This document shows, in pieces, positions 48,601 to 57,600 of a stretch of DNA of 64,000 bases. The first letter of the stretch is position 1, and each line of letters begins with the position of its first letter. Made by a program: the position numbers and the translations under genes. The notes beneath the pieces were generated by a model that saw only the letters and a list, made by a program, of their open reading frames with translations, did no database searches and had not been told where the DNA came from. Source of the DNA: Meles meles (lineage: Eukaryota; Chordata; Mammalia; Carnivora; Mustelidae); NCBI RefSeq assembly GCF_922984935.1, contig NC_060068.1, positions 62,781,155 to 62,845,154 of the forward strand, given 5' to 3'.

Positions 48601-51600
48601 AAAATTGTCCCTAAAAATATGGAAGATCTCAGTCCAAGAGGCATTCCAAGTCCCTGGTAGGGCAGGAGGGACACTGTAAGGGACTCAGGTCCAGTTTAAA
48701 TGAGAGTGCCCTTCCCAAAGAACTTTCCCCTTCCTCTTCTCATATGATCTTATCAAGGACACACTTGGTCACATAAGGCTATATTTCTCATATGTAGTTC
48801 TCTATAATTTCTATATCGGATATACTAATAGTAACCATATGATTTGTAACTATATGAAATTGAGTGAACAGAAAAGTAATCTTATCTAAATATTATGATA
48901 CAGAAGGTAAGTAGTGAGAGATAGCTCAGTTCCCTTTAAAGAGACCATTATCCTTCAATTCCAAAGCAAACGTGGACAGCGTCCCATCTGATTTTCAAAA
49001 GTGGTGAGAAAATGGCTGTGCCGAATGAATGTAACTACTCAGTACGTGCCACAGATTGATGATTCTAGCGGCTTAGAACAACTCATCTGCTGAGCTCTCA
49101 GCCTGCAAGAGCTGCGGATCATCTCGTGAAACACACAGCCTGTGTTCGGGGAGCTTGCTGTGGATGAGACTTAGGTGGAAGACACTTTGCCCAGAGTCTT
49201 TTTTTTTTTTAATTTTATTTATTTATTTGACAGAGAGATCACAAGTAGATAGAAAGGCAGGCAGAGAGAGAGAAGCAGGCTCCCCGCTGAGCAGAGAGCC
49301 CGATGCGGGACTCGATCCCAGGACCCTGAGATCATGACCTGAGCAGAAGGCAGCGGCTTAACCCACTGAGCCACCCAGGCGCCCTCCCCAGAGTCTTAAA
49401 GGGTGTCCCAGCTCAACCCCGTGATCACCAGGGAGGCCGAATCTTAGCGTGGGGGCTCTGAGAGCCACAGCCAGCCTCTAGGACCTGCAACACTTAAAAC
49501 TCTACACACCACCAGCCACCTCCTTCCCCCCACCACCCCCCAGCACTGAATACCTTAAAAATCCTTTCTGCAAACAAGATTCTCCCAGGCCCCCCTCAGA
49601 AGGCCATGCTCTTTGAAAAGTGCTCTTCAGCAGATCTCTACCAGCTAAGAACTTCTGTCTACTCCACCCACATTTGTAGGTGAAGAAAACAAGAAACAAT
49701 TATGTTGTTTTCCTGATATAAATTTGAGATCGAGAACATGCCTGTTCCAATTATCCTTCCATTCCTCAATATTACGACATTGCTCCCAGGCTTGTGAGTT
49801 CTCTAATTAGAGAATCAATCACAGCTTTGGGAGAATAAAGAACAGGGGAGGATGAAATCAAGGGGGAGACTGATGACCAAAAAAACACCGATAGAGAAGC
49901 TCGTAGGTTTGCAGGGTGAAGGCTGGGAGCTCCTAAGACTTCACAAAGATACCATGGATATCTGGGACCTGTTTGTTCAGGAAAGGAAAGTCTCTCATGT
50001 GATCTGTCTGGCCTCTTGGACAGGAAAGCCCGCCCACTGGCAGAAATCTTACAGGACTAGCCTGAAATCAGGCTGCCGACCCGGAATTCGGGGAAGGACA
50101 GTGGAGTCTCCAACTACCTCTTCGGCGGCTGGAAAAGCAAAAGTGAATTGAAGTGTATAGGCAGCAGGCAGGATTTCATCCCATTTAAAGTTGAATAAAT
50201 CAACTTCCTTTCCTAGTAAATAGCGTAACTTCAGGAATGAACATTTTGGTTATGGGTGGGTAGAAGGCACTTGAAAAGGTAAGTTGGAGTTTTTCAAGAG
50301 TAAATCTAGGTCTGCTCTCAGAGTCAAGGGAGCACAGAGTGACCAGCAGACACCAGGACTGGTGGGGGTGGTGGGTATTATGAAGAAGGATGAGGGCACA
50401 GAAATGGAGGTGGAAATAAGATTCCAGGGAAAATGTGTTAACGTGGAATTCGCAGGCTCCCTCTCTTACTCTCCTCCTCCGGGGCCCTGTCCCAGCCCAG
50501 TGCTTGGTGTTTCCTGATGTATTAGGCTTTCCCTTTGGGGAGCACACCTCTTAGACTGTCCTTCCACCACCCCCACCGCACTACGAGGCGTCTCCCTGAT
50601 TGCACCTAAAGCAGATTCCAGTGAACCAAATCCGAGTTTGGAGGAAGCTTGGCCGCGTCAGGCCCAGGCATGGGTTACTTTCAGTTTTGTAGGAAAATAG
50701 AAGCTCTTTTTTAAATTGTTCATGGTTACATGTTTGCCCACTGTAGAAACCAAACTAGACAGTGTGTTTCCAGATAATCCTTATACCTGTATTTAAGGTC
50801 TACGTCTTGGCAAAACCAACAATCTCAGTTTGGCTTCCTCCCATTCATATTATCATCCTCATGTACCAAATATGGGCCAATTTGCAACCATCTGGGGCAC
50901 TGAAAATATAGTGACGAGAGTGGCACAACTCTGTGACTATAATTAAAAAAAAACCACTCAACTGTATACTTTAAAACAGTGAATTTTATGGTGTGTGAAT
51001 TATATCTCATTAAAATTTGAGTAGAATGGCCTTAATCTCGAAATTACAATCAGATATTGGAAAGAGAAATTTTAAAATAATTATACAAATGTTATGCTGT
51101 ATACTTTGAATATTATGTCTGGTGTCTAGGAAATTTCTCTTTATCAGATATTTTCAATGTATTGATAATTGGATTATTTGATGATTTCAGTTATTGGGAT
51201 TTTAGGTTAAATCTGTGACTGTTGCTGAAGGACTCCTAGAAGACCATTTTGATGTCACTGTGAAGATGAGCACCTACCTGGTGGCCTTCATTATTTCAGA
51301 TTTTAAGTCTATTAGCAAGATGACCAAGAGCGGAGTCAAGGTGAGCCCTGGGATTGTCAGATTGTCACACAGGGTGACCAAGTTGTCCTTGCCTGCCTGA
51401 GACTGTCCTAGTTTTAAAACTGGAAGTCCCACACCCCTGAATCTTGGGCAAAAACCGGGGTGGTTGGCATCTTCTTGTCACAGATGCTGGTATTTACAAT
51501 GAGGTTCTAATCACAAAAACGTGGAGAGGTTTGGCCTGGCCTGGGTCATGGTCCTGGCTCCACCATTTACTGGTTTTCTGACCTTGACCATGCTCCCTTT

Positions 51601-54600
51601 GGAACTTAGTTTATGCTTTTTCAAAATGTGTAATTTGGACTAGATCTTGCAGGGGTTTCTGAAGTTGTTTCTGGCTATCACTTTCTGCAGTTGGGAAGTA
51701 AATGTCATTGACCGTCTGAACAGAAGATTCTGGCTTTGAGAAGGAAGTAGAATAGTCGGCTTAAAGTATTACATGGCTCTGGAGAGAGCATTTGTGCCAG
51801 AGAATACTGGAATACTAAAGAGAATATCTTGTCTCAAGGACCACTTACCCCTTTTCTGGGTACCATTGTGTAGTGAACAACCTGTTCAACTGTACGCTGG
51901 GCTCTGAATGCAAATAATTTTTTTTTTCTGGAGGGGAGGGATTTAATTTGAAGATACCTCATTTATTTGTGCTGGTTTTCACTGAACCTGAACAGGTAGG
52001 ACTGATGAATAATCTTTTGTTCCCCTAGTGGTTCTTATTCTGGTAGAGATATTTCTACTTACTTGGAGATTTGAAGGTGATGCTTGAGACTTGGATGTAA
52101 GGACCAATCTAAATTCAGCAGGGAAACTATCAGCAAAAACACCCACCCACTGAATTGCCTACTTTGGGGAGTCCTTTCTGAAAGATTTTTTTTTTTTAAT
52201 AATGTCTCTTCCATGCTGTGATATTGTGATTTAGGATAAGAAATACATATGTGTGGTCTTTGTCCCAGTCCCTACCTAGCATGGAGCTCTTAAAACATTA
52301 GGAATTTTTATACCAGCTAGAAAGGTGTCTCTAGTTAGGTTAATGAGATGACTTGTGGAAAGCACATAGGGAACCTGGCGGGGGGGGGGGGGGGGGTGGC
52401 GGTGGCGGTGCTGGTTGCCAGAGAACCAGCCATGTGATTGGAGGGTTGGAACTTTCAGTCCTGCCCCCTTGACCTCCAGGGCGTGGAGAAGGGCTGGCGT
52501 TTGAGTTTAGTTACCAAGGGCTACTGACCTTATTAGTCATGCCTGTGTAATGAAGCCACCATAAAAACCGCAGAGGACATTTCAGAGAGCTTCTGGGTCA
52601 GTGCGAGTGTGGAGATTCAGCGGGAGCAACCTGCCTGGAGATGGCACGGCAGCTCTTTGCCTTTTTGTACACCTTGTCCTGTGCAGCTCTTCCGTCTAGC
52701 TGTTCCTGAGTCATGTCCTTTTATACAGAATAAAAGATTTCTCTCATCTTGGAAATTAATCACACCTAAAGAGACGGTCATTGCACCTTCCAAACGAGAG
52801 CCTGTTGGTCAGAAGCACAGATGGTAGCCAGGACTTGTGAATATTCATCCGCTGAAGGGGAAGTGGGAGCAGTTTGTAAGACTCGGCCTGTATGTTGTGG
52901 GATCTGGTGCTCTCTCTGGGTCGTGTTGGAATCAAGTTGAATTGTGGGTACACCCAAGCAGCATTGCAGAACGGCTTAGAGATGTGGGATTAGCCCACAC
53001 ACACATTGGAATTGGGGCCCAGAAGTCCTTTTACATATTCGTATTTTCAGGCCTTTTATTTCTTTAAACACATTAAACGTACATTTTATATTCTAGTAAC
53101 TGTCCTGCCTCAAGTCTTTGTGTGTCTGGTTCTGTGGCTTTTTGTTTCTGCTGGTTCTTGCTTATGGTGTCTAGTTCCCTTGTGTATATTGAATTTACAC
53201 TGCCTGAGTTGAAGGTGGATTCTTCCAGAGAGAATTTGTTTGCTCCTGTCAGGTGACTGGGAGCACTTATGAACCCATGAACCACTTTGTTTCAAACTAT
53301 TGGCTTCAGATTTTTTTTTTTAAGATTTTATTCATTTATTTGAGAGAGGGAGAATGAGAGCGAGCATGAGAAGAGGGAGGGTCAGAGGGAGAAGCAGACT
53401 CCCTGCCAAGCAGAGAGCCCGATGTGGGACTCAATCCCGGGACTCCAGGATCACCACCTGAGCCGAAGGCAGTCACTTAACCAAGTGAGCCACGCAGGTG
53501 CCCCTGGCTTCAGATTTTTGAGCCACCTGGTTTGTGTGAGCCCAGCTGCTAACCAGCATGAAGATGAACTTTTACTGATTCTCTTAGGATTTCGGTCGAC
53601 TTCCCCCATATAGCACGAAGACTTGAATAGGCATTTTTTTCTCCTTACAGTCTCCTTGAGGAAGGGGGAAGCTATTTTTAGTTTACAGCAAGGATGTGGT
53701 CCTTGAGGGTCCAGCTTTGTGCCTGGTACATCTTCTCTTGGGCTTCCCAGCCTGGGCAGGCTCTGAACTTGGTCTCCTGCCCCTGAGACCTTCAATGCTG
53801 GGAAAACTCCACCTGCATTAGGTTAGTGTCCTCAGGACAAAAGCTGCCTGCAGTCCTCTGCTGTCTACGGAGGGTCCTACCCTTACCTCGTTTCTGGCAT
53901 CTAAGTTTTCTTTGATGTCATAAGAACATCTAAGAAGAAATTTTTGTATATGTTAGCCAGCATGTTGTAGTTTTCAGAAGGGGAGTTGATTAGAAACCGC
54001 ACTAAGACAAGAACTAGAACTGCTACTTCTCTTATTGGCAACCATATTGCAGAAGATGAAGGCTTTCATGTCCATCTTCCACACAGTTGTGGAGAGAAGC
54101 CACGAGAGCATTTGAAAAGCTAACGAGCTTTCTTTCTCTTCAGGTTTCTATATATGCTGCACCAGACAAGATACATCAGGCAGATTATGCCCTGGATACC
54201 GCAGTGACTCTTCTGGAATTTTACGAGGATTATTTCAGCATTCCATACCCCTTACCCAAACAAGGTAAAGATTTTGCACAGTTTTTGCAAATGGTGGCAT
54301 TGAATGATGTCAGCTATGGATTATAGCCTCCTAATTGGTATTCCCGTGATTATCGCAGTAGCCCTTCAGGTCCTTAAACTCTGGCAGGTGTCAGCCATCA
54401 GGCTGGTCCTTCTGAGCCCTAATCTCTACAGTAAATTTCTAATTAGAGCAGAAGCAGATCTTGATTAGGTTCTGAGGCACAGGTCATGGTCATTTTACCT
54501 TCTGACTTGAAAGATAAACCCGACTGGGCAGAGAGTAAAAGGCAGAAGCTGTATTTCTCTCTGTTTTGTTTTTTTTTCCAGGATTGGCACATACTTGGGA

Positions 54601-57600
54601 GGAATACAGAGGGTGCTCAAAAAATTTTTCTTAACAAATTTATAGTGTAAAGAAAATCTGCGTTTTCCTTCTTAAATGGGCTCTTAAGACCATTGTGTGT
54701 TAGAGACTTTAGGTGAACCGGAGCCTGGGATGTCCCAAGTCTAGTGGATTACTGAGGAATTTGTTACTATTCAATCCCCAAACTCCTTGTCAGACAGCTG
54801 GAAAGGGAGTCAGGAGGCCTGGGGCCCACATCTAACTTGGTCATGCAGCGGCAGAGCAATTCAGTGAACCACAGGGCCTCTTTTTCTCGGTTGTGAAAAG
54901 TTCTTCCAGCCTAGAATAGGATTCTGCACAACCAGCCTGGCTTTTCTTGGGATCCCTACACCCTTCTGTTCTGAATGTTAGTGTGTACGGGCGAGGTCTC
55001 GTTTAGAGGCTGGTAACAGATTTTTGTGTCCTTCCCGAGATCTTGCTGCGATTCCTGACTTTGAGAGTGGTGCTATGGAGAACTGGGGACTGACCACATA
55101 CAGAGAATCGATTCTCTTGTTCGACGCTGAGACGTCTTCGGCATCAGATAAGCTTGGCATTACGATGACGGTGTCGCATGAACTTGCCCACCAGGTACAC
55201 AGTTAATCATGCTTTTAGAAATTGTGGTGAAGCTACATCCATATTGCTTTTATGGGACAGAAGAGACTATTCATACTGACATATGAAATGGATCCATTCT
55301 TTTCCTATGGAAAAAAGGCAAAGTGAAAATGGGAGCTCTTTCATGCGTTAGGTAGCGTGTTTTAAAATGAACATGGAAAGGTTTTTCCTTTTACTTTGAG
55401 AAAATATTCTGTAAATGTTGCCCGTATACTGGCATCACACATGTGAACTCTTTCCTCCTGAATACCTCATGTTTATAGCTGTGTAGATAATCCGATCTCC
55501 CTAGAAATGTATGAATATTTACTGTTTTCCTTTTAGTGGTTTGGGAACCTCGTCACCATGGAATGGTGGAATGATCTTTGGTTAAATGAAGGATTTGCCA
55601 AGTTTATGGAGTTTGTGTCAGTCAGCGTGACTCATCCTGAACTGAAAGTTGTGAGTATTTACTTTTTAACAGGTTGATCTGTTTTATTCAGCACTGTTGG
55701 AAAATACTGATCCTCAGTGATAGAACTCCTAGACCTATTAACTCCTTGATAGTTGAGATAGGAATCAGGTTCACTACCAGGCGTGATAGTGAACTTAAAA
55801 GGTATCACAAAGGCTTATTTCCAGACTGGTTTGCTTATTTCCAAATCTGTGATTGTTAGGAAATGAAGTTAAATCTTATCCTCCTTTAATATCAAAGAAA
55901 TAGAAGTAATGACACCCTATCTGTTGCATATCATTTCCTCGACTTTCCGGTTGCTCACTGAAGGATTATCAAGTACAGATCACTGTTACTTCAGTAGGAT
56001 GCTACTTGTCAAATCGGATAGGATCCCATTTGCTTTAGGTAACTGCGGGTTTGTTTATATATAAGCCTGTACTCAGGAGTCACAAACTAAATGCTTTGGA
56101 ACCTTTATGTGTTTATTTTAAAAATCAGGTATTTAATTTCTGAAAATCACATGCAGTAAAGTTAGAAATAAACTTCCTTTATGTAAAAACAAAAAAACTT
56201 CAAATAGTCCTTTGCCTTACTATAATTTTGAGTTAAGCATATATCAACTTCCCGTTTTCATCAATACACATTATTTATTTATAGTTATAATGTCCGTATA
56301 ACTGTTACACTACAATGGATCATAAATATTTTCCCATTTCCACGTAACCCTTACTAATAAAAATGATTCTGTGTGTATATTATCCTATTGGGTAATATGA
56401 CCTAAGAAATCAGATTACACTTTGAGTTTGTTATCCGTTTTTTTTTAATTTTTTACTGCATGGTTTAAATCTAAATTTCTTTGCTTTAAAATATGATTGG
56501 AGATGTTGCAGTCACTACACACTTTAGTTATTTTGATTCTATTTGGCTACAGGCCTCATGGTTTTTTTTTTTAAGAGAAAATGGTCTTCTAAAGCAATAG
56601 GTATTTTAAGAGAAACAAATTCTAAAATGTTAACCTAAAATCATTTCTTGGGAGCACTTTAGCAATGACAATTCTAGTGTATTTTGTAAACTCTATAAAT
56701 ACGGAAGAGGTTTGGGCCAGAAATTCGAAGTATAAACCTTTACTCCAGACCAAACATTAGTCCTTTCATATTTATTATCTAAGGTAGAAGTCACATGGGT
56801 GATGTTGTCTCTGTGTCGACAGGAAGATTATTTCTTCGGCAAGTGTTTTAATGTGATGGAGGTTGATGCATTAAATTCCTCACACCCTGTGTCAACACCT
56901 GTGGTGAAACCTGCTCAGATTCGGGAGATGTTTGATGAAGTTTCTTATGAAAAGGTAAAAATGGATAATAAGGGGACATTTTGGATACCAAACTGCTAAA
57001 GACTTGGATGGAAGGATGATAGATAGGATTGTGGGGTGGCTTTCCCTTCTTAAGGAACAACCCAGGTTGAATGCCTTCTATGCTGCTCTATGCTGGCTGG
57101 AGTTCACTTTTGAAGACCCAACGCAGTTTGATCGGTAATCCTGAAGAGAAACTTCGAGTTGGTTTCTCCCTCAACAAATGGGTCTTGACTGAGCCTCACC
57201 TTTGTACCAGGCAGACAGTCCTGCCTCCCGTAGCTTGCCTTTCAGTGCCTTCAGAAATGGTTGGTATTGTTGAACTGCAAAATACTGTCCTATACGATGT
57301 GTTTAATAACAGAACTGGAAACGGTTGCTAACATTTAGTGGGAGATCTTATATAACAGTCTTCACCTGGCTTCTCTGGACAAGGGAAAGGGAAGGATTCT
57401 AGTCGCAGTGGTCACACGGGGCCTGTGTATTGCCCTCAGGAATACAAGCCAGAGCTAAAGTCTGAGTCCCTGCTTCGTGAGATCAAGCTTCTGCTTTCCC
57501 AATTCTCTTCCCATTCCCAGCCATTCTGCTGTCTTCAACAAGGCAGAGAATGTCATTTATCCTGGTACTTGGCCGATTTATTTGTAGTAAACAGAACATC

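Larger units (their letters stand above)
48409..51205 (+). other. ERAP1: ERAP1 intron 3
   Basis: GT at 48409, AG at 51204-51205. One SINE (49201) and an old L1 3' end (50890-51020). The remainder shows no exon-like conserved frame. Confidence 0.9.
51341..54143 (+). other. ERAP1: ERAP1 intron 4
   Basis: GT at 51341, AG at 54142-54143. It contains a MIR-like piece (51535-51670), an LTR-like repeat (52320-52990) with a G17 run, and a SINE (53316). Confidence 0.9.
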
